Below, piece after piece: positions 40,622 to 48,300 of a stretch of 64,000 nucleotides of DNA (position 1 is its first letter; every line of letters starts with the position of its first letter). The DNA lies in contig JBBMOA010000021.1 of NCBI GenBank assembly GCA_037954235.1, forward strand, positions 8,881,501-8,945,500, in the 5' to 3' direction. A model generated the notes under the pieces. That model searched no databases. It was not told the origin of the DNA and saw nothing but the letters and a program-made list of their open reading frames with translations. Both the position numbers and the translations under genes were made by a program. This DNA comes from Aulostomus chinensis. Lineage: Eukaryota; Chordata; Actinopteri; Syngnathiformes; Aulostomidae.

Positions 40622-43094
40622 GAGTTTAACGTGCATCAGTTGGCGAGTTGAGATAATCAAGTCGCAAACATTCCAACTGAAGCTGATTGTGCAACCTTGA
40701 GGAGACGTCACATAAACAGGAGCTACAAAATAACGGTTTCTGTCCACGTTATACCGAGGAATTCTTCTTCCGCACATATGTTTCCAGTGTACGTTGAATT
40801 CACTGTCCTTGAGGACTGGCAGTATGTCAAATGAAAGCCTTGAGGGGCAAATGACAAAGATGGTAACTAGAGGAAAAATGGAGGTGTGACTCCCAATTGA
40901 GTTAGTCTTCATTCCCTCATATGACCTCATCGTGATACTGGAAAAAAGAAAAAAAATTAAAGGAACAGTACTTTACGCCAATTCAAACAACCGCTGATAG
41001 TAAAAGGTCTGAAAGAGAGAGGACATTGCTGCACCTTGCATGCAACTTTTTAAGAAAAAGGTATATCAATAATAGGAGCAACGAGTGAGAGAGAGCGAGA
41101 GAGAGAAGGAGAGCAAGAGAGAGGAGAGAGAGCGAGAGAAGGAGAGCGAGAGAGAGAAGGAGAGAGAGAGAGAGAGAGAAGGAGAGCGAGAGAAGGAGAG
41201 AGAGAGAGAGAGCGAGCGCTCCACGGGACAGTTGGCACAGATCAGTATAAACAGAAGCAGACGCCAAACAGGAGGAGTTGTATTCACATCTAGTCTAAGG
41301 ACACAATCTCACGAACAATTCACATTTAAGGAGCCGTACCATTCATCTCCACGTTGATATTTTGCACACACAGCTGCTTTCCACACATGCATGGATTCAA
41401 AGCTGTGCATTTAATTGCAAAGGGGAATTATCTAGTGTTTGACTTTCCAAAGAAATTGAAGTTAAATTCCGCTCTTTAAAAAAAAAGGAAAAAAATATAT
41501 AAATATATATAGACATAAGCTTAGTGAAAGCATAGCAGGATGAGTCCTCAGTAAACACACATATTCCCTGTAGAGGAAGCATGCACTGCTTTGGCAAAGT
41601 CAACCAGATGAACTTAAATGGATTTTTTTTTTAAATAAATATACATATATGTTACACCCCTATTATGCTTTATGCACTCATCCAAAGCTGGGGAAGCTAT
41701 TTGGGAGGGTTGGGACAAGTAAAAATCTGTCATTCCAAGAGCCAGAGAAGACTCTGAGAGGAGAGGTGTTGTTCTACTGCAGTGGAGACAGAACATTAGT
41801 CTTACATAACTAGAGAGATTATTAGTAAGCGAAAATATGAACGGCAAATCATGAAGTGACTTTTCCAGTTGTCTTGAGTTATTCGAAGTCATATATTACC
41901 AATCAATGTCCCCAAAAAGCCTGTGCATTCACGGAAGACTTCAGAGGGATACTGGATTATCTGACATGCCGATATTTTTCCAGTTGAAGTAACCAATAGA
42001 CAATATTTGTACAGAACCAAGGTATAAACTGGTAAACATTTGGGAAAGTATCACGAATGAAGTGCATTGTTTTCTAGAACAAAGCTGGCCCATGATACCA
42101 ACTAACAGACCAATGCATCAAAAAAGGGTAATACATGTAAATGCCAGGCCATTTTATCATGCAAAATGAAAAATTCAGATAGCATATCTGACTGAACTCA
42201 GGAAAAGGAGCTTTTGAGACAGTTTGTACATCAGTTTAATAAGAAATGGGCGTGAACACATCTCATATACATATGAATTGCTCTGTCTTGAAGTTATGAG
42301 GCTGACGTTTCACTTTAGCGTGAGCATTGCAGTCTCTTTCCCTTAAAGCAAAATACTGCGCTCTGAATTATAAACACTGACATTTTAAGTTACATTAATA
42401 TCAATATTGCAACATTTATAGCTTTTAGCCAGAGTTTGTGCAAACGATTGATTTTTTTTTATTTTGAGTGAGTTAAACTCAATAGAAAAAAATAAAAACA
42501 ACCGAAAAAAAATGATGAAGAAAAATGCGTAGTCAATTATCAAACACTGAATTTACACGTCTGAAATGGAGTGGGAATAAGTCGAGACTTAATAAATCCA
42601 ACCCCTTCTGCATTATTCTTCAATGAATAGATATGTAGCAATTTTCTTTCTTATTGAATTTTTTTTTGAATGAAGTGTTACTAGCTGAATGCTAAATAAA
42701 AGACCTTATTTTCCAGAAAAATTAGCCAAACTCGTTTGTAACGCTAAGACACTCGTTTGTTACACCAGCACAGCCTAACTGGGTGGGGTATCCGCTCTAA
42801 CTGAACACATTTCACTGACTCAAATTCACAACACCGCCCGGCCGGGACTGCCTGGTTTACACAAGCGACACCTATCCAAAGGAAAAGGAGATGAATTCTC
42901 CTCGTTTACTAAAACACTTCAAAGACATTAGTTTTGGTGTTAGCGATAGTATCCGCCCCTTCGAAGTTGAGCATGACATTGATTCAGACTGACGGTTAAC
43001 ACAAGCTAGCAAGCTATCACATACCAATCACCTCGTGTAGCTCATAATCATCTTTGTTGATGGACCAGGGTTGGGAGCTCGGGTCCTCCGACAT
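4818..43094 (-). CDS. oxsr1: OXSR1 (OSR1) serine/threonine kinase, 18 exons, 535 aa
   Basis: Ste20/GCK-VI kinase that, once phosphorylated by WNK kinases, phosphorylates cation-chloride cotransporters (NKCC, NCC, KCC) in cell-volume and salt control. Coding exons (high to low): 43094-43025, 35136-35024, 27926-27818, 22005-21864, 14279-14224, 13936-13827, 13301-13200, 13056-12923, 11907-11859, 11124-11059, 10971-10849, 8645-8610, 7969-7784, 7325-7276, 7152-7100, 6702-6634, 6408-6344, 4892-4818. They sum to 1608 nt, joining in frame throughout. Seen in the translation: glycine loop GSGATAVV at 24-31, VAIK lysine K46, HRDLKAGN with D146, DFG at 164-166, activation-loop T185 (the WNK target), S-motif serine S325 in VPGSSGRLHKTEDG, and a CCT domain from about 440 to the end, which binds RFxV/I motifs. 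Length and numbering to S325 match human (527 aa). Whether this is the a or b fish paralog cannot be told here. Confidence 0.97.
6344..6408 (-). CDS. oxsr1: oxsr1 exon 17
   Basis: Residues 490-511 (VAANLQKIVDEPQANKNVTF ...). CCT domain. Donor GTGAGT. Confidence 0.96.
6495..6530. repeat. (GA)n microsatellite
   Basis: GA run with one GTGA interruption, inside oxsr1 intron 16. Confidence 0.9.
6634..6702 (-). CDS. oxsr1: oxsr1 exon 16
   Basis: Residues 467-489 plus one base of V490 (DTADGVSQELVSAGLVDGR ...). CCT domain. Donor GTCAGT; a (CA)n run in the transcript sense lies ~40 nt upstream of the acceptor. Confidence 0.96.
6743..6773. repeat. (TG)n microsatellite
   Basis: About 15 TG units, 41 bp outside the oxsr1 exon 16 acceptor; CA in the transcript sense. 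Confidence 0.9.
7100..7152 (-). CDS. oxsr1: oxsr1 exon 15
   Basis: Residues 449-466 plus one base of D467 (NSKKELNDIRFEFMPGR), CCT-domain core, nearly identical to human. Donor GTACGC. Confidence 0.96.
7276..7325 (-). CDS. oxsr1: oxsr1 exon 14
   Basis: Residues 433-448 plus two bases of R449 (APAANMKAPISLVLRL), the start of the CCT domain. Donor GTACGT. Confidence 0.95.
7784..7969 (-). CDS. oxsr1: oxsr1 exon 13 (Pro/Gln/Ala linker)
   Basis: Residues 371-432, a low-complexity linker rich in P, Q and A between the S-motif and the CCT domain. Less conserved than the rest; in human the same place holds a similar P/Q-rich stretch. Donor GTCAGA. Confidence 0.93.
8462..8580. repeat. Interspersed repeat fragment (GGATTACGTAAAAC family)
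   Basis: GGATTACGTAAAACTATTCG and CACACTTGGCGGAGGGACATG resemble 52695-52760 (GAATTATGCCAAAAAAGTTT, CCAAAACTGGTGGAGGGATG), suggesting two copies of one dispersed family. Confidence 0.45.
8610..8645 (-). CDS. oxsr1: oxsr1 exon 12 (36-nt microexon)
   Basis: Residues 359-370, SPRVKEGSQNSE, between AACAG and GTGAGT. It corresponds to human SPRVKESISNSE. At 12 codons it is easily missed by gene finders. Being phase 0 on both sides it could be skipped without breaking the frame. Confidence 0.93.
8646..10848 (-). other. oxsr1: oxsr1 intron 11 (2.2 kb)
   Basis: AT-rich; no further exon accepted. The reading frame passes directly from exon 11 (..AALR) to the microexon (SPRVK..), so no intervening coding exon is needed. 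Confidence 0.6.
10849..10971 (-). CDS. oxsr1: oxsr1 exon 11 (S-motif)
   Basis: Residues 318-358. Contains the S-motif serine S325 in VPGSSGRLHKTEDG and an acidic stretch (EWSDDELDEESEEGK). Phase 0 at both ends; donor GTGAGG. Confidence 0.97.
11059..11124 (-). CDS. oxsr1: oxsr1 exon 10
   Basis: Residues 296-317 (THEYLHEKLLQRAPTITERSKR), the start of the PF1 region after the kinase domain. 66 nt, phase 0 at both ends; donor GTGAGT. Confidence 0.96.
11859..11907 (-). CDS. oxsr1: oxsr1 exon 9
   Basis: Residues 279-295 (RPTSSELLKHKFFQKAK), the last helix of the kinase domain. 49 nt; donor GTAGGT. Confidence 0.96.
12923..13056 (-). CDS. oxsr1: oxsr1 exon 8
   Basis: Residues 235-278 plus two bases of R279 (VLILTLLNDPPNLETE ... 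LCLQKDPEK), the end of the kinase C-lobe. Donor GTGTTT. Confidence 0.97.
13200..13301 (-). CDS. oxsr1: oxsr1 exon 7
   Basis: Residues 201-234 (VKGYDFKADIWSFGITAIEL...PPMK), subdomain IX of the kinase. In-frame cassette size (102 nt). Donor GTCAGA. Confidence 0.97.
13827..13936 (-). CDS. oxsr1: oxsr1 exon 6 (DFG and activation loop)
   Basis: Residues 164-200: DFG, the WNK-targeted T185 in RKTFVGTPCWMAPEV, ending MEQ. 110 nt, so skipping shifts the frame. The donor is CAG|GTCGGT, unusual at +3 and +4. A ~70-nt (CA)n tract (TG in the transcript sense) lies just upstream of the acceptor. Confidence 0.97.
13962..14032. repeat. (CA)n microsatellite, 71 bp
   Basis: About 35 perfect CA units beginning 26 bp outside the oxsr1 exon 6 acceptor; read as (UG)35 in the pre-mRNA. 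Confidence 0.95.
14224..14279 (-). CDS. oxsr1: oxsr1 exon 5 (catalytic loop)
   Basis: Residues 145-163: catalytic aspartate D146 in RDLKAGN, followed by ILLGDDGSVQIA. Only 56 nt; skipping it would break the frame. Confidence 0.97.
14733..14793. repeat. (CA)n microsatellite
   Basis: About 30 CA units in oxsr1 intron 4. Confidence 0.95.
15487..15616. repeat. Compound (TG)n-(GA)n-(GTGA)n microsatellite
   Basis: TG run to 15549, then GTGA and GA blocks to 15616; 130 bp in all. Confidence 0.95.
15961..15993. repeat. (GAT)n microsatellite
   Basis: About 11 GAT units. Confidence 0.9.
16620..17330 (+). mobile_element. Decayed non-LTR retrotransposon (reverse transcriptase 3' part)
   Basis: Broken frames on the + strand read like the end of a fish LINE reverse transcriptase: GGLQLGGLRNELLLFVDDVV (RT catalytic box, normally ADD), then MRIGGSESDATVLRWKM, and later STLAWECLGIPQSQL. 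These match the conserved order seen in Rex1/CR1-like elements (exact clade uncertain). Stops and frameshifts are many; it is dead. Confidence 0.75.
18004..18165 (+). repeat. G-rich purine tract
   Basis: GGGAGAGGAGGGAGGGAGAG-type runs at 18009-18060 and more G-runs at 18115-18160. It has quadruplex or triplex potential on the + strand, which is the template strand of oxsr1. Confidence 0.6.
20988..21301 (-). mobile_element. SINE-like element, copy 3, 5'-truncated with TSD
   Basis: Body of the same family, but the tRNA-like head is missing: it stops at GGGACTCAAAC. Flanked by an identical 14-bp direct repeat CAAAATTTGATCCA (20974-20987 and 21302-21315), a target-site duplication typical of retrotransposition. 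Confidence 0.82.
21864..22005 (-). CDS. oxsr1: oxsr1 exon 4
   Basis: Residues 98-144 plus two bases of R145. Encodes SVLDVIKHIISRGEHK through LHKNGQIH, leading into the HRD catalytic loop. Donor GTAATG. Confidence 0.97.
22435..22477. repeat. (TG)n microsatellite
   Basis: TG run with one CG interruption. Confidence 0.9.
24310..24840. repeat. Interspersed fish repeat built of ~150-bp tandem units
   Basis: Three diverged units share CTTTGACC.CAAAA, TTCATCCTCCAGTCCCAGTGG, AATTTGAAGA and a GAGAATGGGACAGACAGA end. This arrangement is a common teleost dispersed repeat. A fragment of the same unit (TTTGACCGTCAAAACC ... TCATCCTCCGGTCC) lies at 5990-6045. Confidence 0.55.
27818..27926 (-). CDS. oxsr1: oxsr1 exon 3
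   Basis: Residues 62-97 plus one base of G98, starting KEIQAMSQCHHPNIV. Holds the alpha-C glutamate region and hinge (LWLVMKLLSGG). Donor GTAAGT. Confidence 0.97.
28452..28496. repeat. (TG)n microsatellite
   Basis: About 22 TG units in oxsr1 intron 2. Confidence 0.9.
29975..30130. repeat. Possible dispersed repeat (GGCGTTTATTTGAGAC family)
   Basis: CCCAGGCGTTTAAATG, GGCGTTTATTTGAGACAGGC and ATTATATGAGACCCGGC are internally repetitive phrases seen in fish interspersed repeats. Family not identified. Confidence 0.35.
31500..31930. repeat. 17-bp minisatellite in oxsr1 intron 2
   Basis: Diverged tandem repeats of GAGACCAAGTCAAGCCT (and GAGACCAAGGCAAGAC variants), cleanest at 31855-31925. The + strand is rich in A, G and C with few T, so the transcript carries CUUGGUCUC-type repeats. 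Confidence 0.8.
33591..33629. repeat. (CA)n microsatellite
   Basis: CA run with one early interruption. Confidence 0.9.
35024..35136 (-). CDS. oxsr1: oxsr1 exon 2
   Basis: Residues 24-61. Carries the glycine-rich ATP loop and the VAIK lysine (K46). Acceptor TTGTAG, donor GTAAGA. Confidence 0.97.
40554..40620. repeat. (CA)n microsatellite with CG core
   Basis: CACACACGCGCGCG start followed by ~25 CA units. Confidence 0.9.
41083..41215. repeat. GA-rich simple repeat
   Basis: GAGAGC/GAGAAGGA units over ~130 bp in oxsr1 intron 1. Confidence 0.9.
43025..43094 (-). CDS. oxsr1: oxsr1 exon 1 (start codon)
   Basis: Encodes residues 1-23 (MSEDPSSQPWSINKDDYELH...) plus one base of G24. The ATG is in a good context (GCCATGT) and is the start used by the family. 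Donor is GTATGT. Confidence 0.96.
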
Positions 43095-43260
43095 GGCTGG
43101 GGTGATGTGTCGCGGCCGTGCTATCTCTTATAAAAGTGGTGAATCCAAAGACTGTGCGTAAAAAGAAGTCCAAGTGATCCAAGCAGCACTAACCAGGACG
43201 ACTCTTCCCCTCCTTTGCGAATCCTGCAGCACTCCTGTCATTCCCAAAGTTTGACACTGG
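43095..43260 (-). promoter_or_regulatory. oxsr1: oxsr1 5' UTR / proximal promoter region
   Basis: Sequence just upstream of the oxsr1 ATG, more GC-rich than its surroundings, with no recognisable TATA box. The transcription start is not determinable from sequence alone. Confidence 0.4.
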
Positions 43261-43810
43261 CCTCGCAGCCCCGCCTACCGCATTCCTCCTGAACAAATGT
43301 GGACCTTCCTGGCGGACATGTTGAGTGTGGGACGTTCGCGTGCGCCGTCGGCGATAAGAATTTGAATGTTTTCAGTTGGGTTGGCGTTTATTACGTGGGG
43401 AAAGGGAATCTCGGAATGTAAAATGGTGACAAATAAGATTAAAGCGCGTTTCCGAGTATTTTTTTTTTTAATTTTAAACAAACGGCTAAAACTACTGTTC
43501 CAATCATGAAAAACAAATACGCAAATAAGTGAGGGAAGTTCGGATTCCGCCACACTTTTGATGGCGGTTGGTTGTCTTTGTTATTTTTTTTTACTCTTCA
43601 TTAAGACTTTGAGGCATTATTTTTCAGTCATGTGGTATTTATTTGGCAAAAATTCTCTATTTATAAACGAATAAATACTCATGATCAAGTATTAAGTGAA
43701 TGGCAGCGCAAGATGAGTGGTTTGATTCATGCAAATGCAACCTGACAGGCGAAATTCAGGGCACATAAAAATGAGTCTGATGGTGTGAAAATGGGCGTAT
43801 TCCTTCCTGT

Positions 43811-43847
43811 GATTGGCCGATATCTCTTACCCTGCTCTGTGATTGGC
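43811..43847 (-). promoter_or_regulatory. Two inverted CCAAT boxes 30 bp apart
   Basis: GATTGGC occurs at 43811-43817 and 43841-43847, i.e. two CCAAT (NF-Y type) boxes on the minus strand in near-identical contexts. They lie ~720-750 bp upstream of the oxsr1 ATG and downstream of the myd88 stop, so a role in oxsr1 transcription is possible but inferred. Confidence 0.45.
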
Positions 43848-43859
43848 TGTTGTTAGGTT

Positions 43860-44268
43860 AACTGCAAAAATGTACTTCACTTTCCTTTAGTTATTTTTAC
43901 AGCATTCTGTAGCGACACCGCTGGTGTTGAAATAACCACTTGCACAATCACGACACGTTGTGGAGGAAATTGTGCTTTAATTACAAGACTTACAAATAAA
44001 ATAAAACTGTGTAATTTTTCTTTGTTTAAGTCGGACTGGTGCAAAATTATGGTCTGCTTGATGTCAGGTAAAATATATTTATATCTATTAAAAAGACCAT
44101 ACAAAATATAAAATGAAATCTTCAGACGTCACTGTGCCAGAGGGAGTCAGAAAGGCAGGTGTTAGCTCAGCAGTCAGCAAAACCACATATAGAAAATTAC
44201 CAGAAACATGATATCACTTCCTCTTAACCTTAAATCTCATTTAGAACTTTAATCTGAAGAGGAAGCGG

Positions 44269-44333
<65 letters not shown>

Positions 44334-45238
44334 ACATCGTACCTGCTACCCCAAATACCTACATCCATGAGGCCATTGCAGTGTTATCTTTACTAAATTC
44401 TGTGTAGCTTTTGGAAAGGGGTCAAACTGACCCAAAGAACAACATGACGGTTTAAAACATCACTGAAAAAAACGGAATAATAATTTTAATTCAGACATTA
44501 AATAAAGGTTTTTTGTTTTTTTTGAAAGATCGACCCGGGGTGAACCACTTCCTGCTTTTCTGCATTGATTAACACAAATAAAAGGAAATCACGTTTACTA
44601 CATGACAAACCGAGCAAAGAACCTTTGAGCAAACTTCTACTTACAAGGTCATGAATACCTCATACAGAACATTCAGATGGACTCTCAGAGTCGCAGCTGT
44701 CCAAAATTGTGTTCCATCATTTAGAATCTATAGGTATAAAAGCACTGTTGAGCCGCCTATAAACCTGACTCATTATTTGGAAACATTTCACTGCTGGATG
44801 TCATATATTGCATGAAACTGCCCCCCCCCCCCCCCCAAAAAAGACCATTATATTATAGAAAAACTGACTGATCAGCTTTTCACTCCTAGTTAGAGGTAAA
44901 GCCGAGTGAAAGGAGGATCCTCCCATATAAGGTCTTCAAGATGACCAAAGGAAACAGGAAGAGGAAGACTCAAAGCCACAATGCTACCAAGAGTTAAGTT
45001 AATTCTAGTCAGCAGTTTGTCTGGGGAGAAACTTAAGAGGCAGCAGGGGAGGATGTTGATAAAAATCAAGGCATTGATAAACATTTGACTGGCATTCATC
45101 ACATATTGCTATAGAAAATGCCTATAGCATTCAGGATTCAGTAGGATGTGGATTGCAATTAATAGCAACATGGTCTTATAATCCATTTGAGGGAACGAAA
45201 AGGCTCCGTTAAGACACAATTAACTCGATGGTCCATGA
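43860..45238 (-). other. myd88 3' UTR and myd88-oxsr1 intergenic sequence
   Basis: No further exon seen. It holds a long (CA)n tract at 44270-44331 and a poly-C run near 44820. On the minus strand ATTAAA occurs at 44490-44485 and 43981-43976, and AATAAA at 43643-43638; any of these could end the myd88 transcript. Confidence 0.4.
44270..44331. repeat. (CA)n microsatellite
   Basis: About 31 CA units downstream of the myd88 stop, possibly inside its 3' UTR. Confidence 0.95.
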
Positions 45239-45393
45239 TTAAGGCAGGGACAGAGCTTTGGCCAGCCGAACCCAGAACCAGGTCTGTGTGCATGGCCTGG
45301 TGTAGTCACATATGGTCAGGAAGCGTAGGATGCTGGGGAAGGGTTTTTTCATTGACTTGTAAACAACTGGGATAAGCCGTTTATTTCGAGCTC
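45239..45393 (-). CDS. myd88: myd88 exon 5 (TIR box 3, stop)
   Basis: Residues 238-288 and TAA, ending RLAKALSLP as in human MYD88. Contains IPVVYKSMKKPFPSILRF and the box 3 region. Confidence 0.97.
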
Positions 45394-48300
45394 CTGTAAA
45401 AGGCAAAAACAATCAAATGTTAGTTTGGCACAAACATACAGTAACTCCAGAAAAAAAGGACATTTTCGGAGTAGGTGAGCATGCAACATACCAGGACAAA
45501 GGCTGAGAGCAAACTTGGTCTGAAAGTCACAAGCGTCGCTATCGAGGTATTCATCAGAAATCACCACCACCATCCTTTTACACCTGTACAGACGGTCACA
45601 TGTGCTGAGTTTTAAGGGTTAAACACTTAAGAAAAAAATGACTTAAAATTGAAGTTTAAGATTTTGATCTAAATGAATAGAACAGGGGGGCGGCACGGTG
45701 GTGCGGTCAGCACTGTCACCTCACACCAAGAAGGTTCCCGGTTCGAGTCCTGGCTCGGGCACTGAATCTTTCTGTGTGGAGTCTCCATGTTCTCCCTGTT
45801 CCTGTGTGGGTTCTCTCTGGTACTCCAGCTTCCTCCACAGTCCAAAGACATCAAGAGGGGACGAGGCTGATTGATACTCTAAATTGACTGTAGGTGTGGC
45901 TGTGAGTGTGAATGGTTGTCTGTCTCTATGTGTTGGCCCTGAGATGGACTGGTGACCTGTCCAGGGCGAACCCATCTCTCGCCTGAAAGCTGCTGGAGGA
46001 GGCCCCAGCCACCCCCCACGACCCTTAAGAGGATAAGTGGGAGGAACACTTGTAAAATTTGTCGCATTTATATGTCTCAAAAGTCATTTGCGAGCATGTG
46101 GCAATACAAGACTACATATAACTTCAAGGGAAAATGCAAAGCTAGTTGAGATGTCATTTAAGTCATGCATCTATGGTGCATTTTGAGCATAGCATAATGT
46201 TACCAATTGCAGTTAGCTTAAATTAGAAATAGCTTTGGTTAATGCTGCAGCATGGTGGCGCTAATGCACTTTTACAGGTTGGTCTCTGGTTGCTACACGC
46301 CTTTAAACAAAAGAGTATGAATATGGACGGGAATTGGATTGTCCCAGTGCCAGCTACAACTGAAGACAGTCAAATCATGTATCTCGTGTTTAGCCACAGC
46401 ATCAAAGCTGGTGGGGTGCATTCTGGGATGATGATTTTGGGGACACTTCAGGCACCATGCTAACTTGTCCTGCTAACAGTATGACTAAGCAGTTTGTGCA
46501 GCTGGTTCCCGTTGAGGATCAGTGCCTTCAGACTCGGTTGTGTATACAGTGATTACGAGAGGAGACCATTTGAAAGCCCCCTCTATTCACCACTTGATAA
46601 ATCTTGTTTTATGAAAAGCTTCAAGTCCACCCCATGTGATGTATTTACTGATATTTTTAGAAATAATGGAGCGCATGGACAAGTTTTAAGTTGACATTTA
46701 GGGTTTTATCATTGTCACGTGATGACTTGTCTGGTGAACATGTAAATATCACAACGGTTTAGTGGCGTTTTTGCCTTCTCGTTCGCTTCAGTTATGTGAA
46801 AAGCTTGTTCACCCCCATGCTTCTCCACAGTGACAATAACGTTAACCATCCATCCATCGTCTTCAGCTTATTCCAATTAAGGGTCGCGGGGGGGGCTGGA
46901 ACCTATCCCAGCATCAACGGGCGAGAGGCGGGGTTCACCCTGAACAGGTCACCAGTCCATCACAGGGCCAACACATAGAGACAGACAACCATTCACACTC
47001 ACAGTCACACCTACGGTCAATTTAGAGTATCAATCAGCCTCGTCCCCTCTTGATGTCTTTGGACTGTGGGAGGAAGCTGGAGTACCAGAGAGAACCCACA
47101 CAGGAACAGGGAGAACATGGAGACTCACACAGAAAGATTCAGTGCCCAAGCCGGGTGCAACAGTGCTGACCACTGCACCACCGTGCAGCCCTCAGCGATA
47201 ATCAAGTTAGCTAATATAGCGTTAGCAAAGGGTCAAAGCAGTGTTCTCATCTGGTTACCACTTGAATGCCAAGCCTTCACTGTGGACAACAACACAACTT
47301 CAAGAGCTCTGTCTGAAGGCAGCAGGTGAACCTACACGGTGAGGAGCCGTTTGTTTGGCGATTGTGAAACACCTGCTGTTATCAGAAATGTGAGGTTTTG
47401 CTAGCGGTGACAACTTGTATTCACACTGAGCTAATAGAGCTCCAACCTTCATGTTTCTATTGATAATTCATTTAGACCCAAATAGCCAGAGATGATAGAA
47501 CGCGATCTGTTGACTTTAGCAATTAAATCATTTAGCCAAGTTTGAGTCCGAGCATCAGAACTGGATAATGTGTGTTCAAGGTCAAATTAAAAAAACAAAC
47601 AAACAGTAACATCACGTGTTGGTATCCCACCTCTTCTCGATGAGTTCACTCGTGATGGTCCAAACGCATGAGCCTGGGAGAACATTTCGGTCAAACACAC
47701 ACAGTTTCAGCTTGTACTCCGTCTGTTCCAACTCTCGGATCATCTCATGGACAAACTGGATGTCACTCTGGCAGTAGCAGATGAAGGCGTCGAACAACTC
47801 AGGCGAACCTGGATGAGACAAACAAGGTGAATTCTACAGAAATAAAACAAGGAAACCACAAGGCTGAACAGGGTAGTGGAACAGGGAAGCGCTTGTCTGA
47901 TGAAGCCTTTCCTGTCTGATACCTCAGCAAACAAAATTTTCACCTCACATGGGTTTTTACAACAGCATTACTAAGTCACACTAACTCCTGCCTGAGGTGG
48001 GATTAAAGCCCCTTTTCTGTCTGTTTATGTTGGACAGACACGATTGTATTTACTTATAAGATTGAAATATAGCCTGTATTTCGTGTCCTTCATTATAAAG
48101 AATAATAATAATAATACTTTATTAACCCCACACAGGGGAAATTTAGGCAGTTACAGCAGTTAGGAGAAAGAGAAATATTTATGAAATAAGACACAAACAA
48201 AAACTGGAATAAATAAATATTAACTTTTTTTCTTTTTTTTTTTTACAGAAAAAATATTTACATCAAGCATGAAAAATGGGAATATTTTACTGCACCAATC

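Larger units (their letters stand above)
35137..43024 (-). other. oxsr1: oxsr1 intron 1 (7.9 kb)
   Basis: No exon or recognisable transposon found. Holds a (CA)n run at 40554-40620 and a GA-rich tract at 41083-41215. Confidence 0.6.

Noticed and set aside
41066..41287. Ser/Leu-rich and Arg/Glu-rich open frames on both strands
   Set aside because: Translations of a GA-rich simple repeat.
45738..45750. B-box GGTTCGAGTCC considered as part of a true tRNA gene
   Set aside because: No cloverleaf partner arms; it belongs to the SINE head seen in the other copies.
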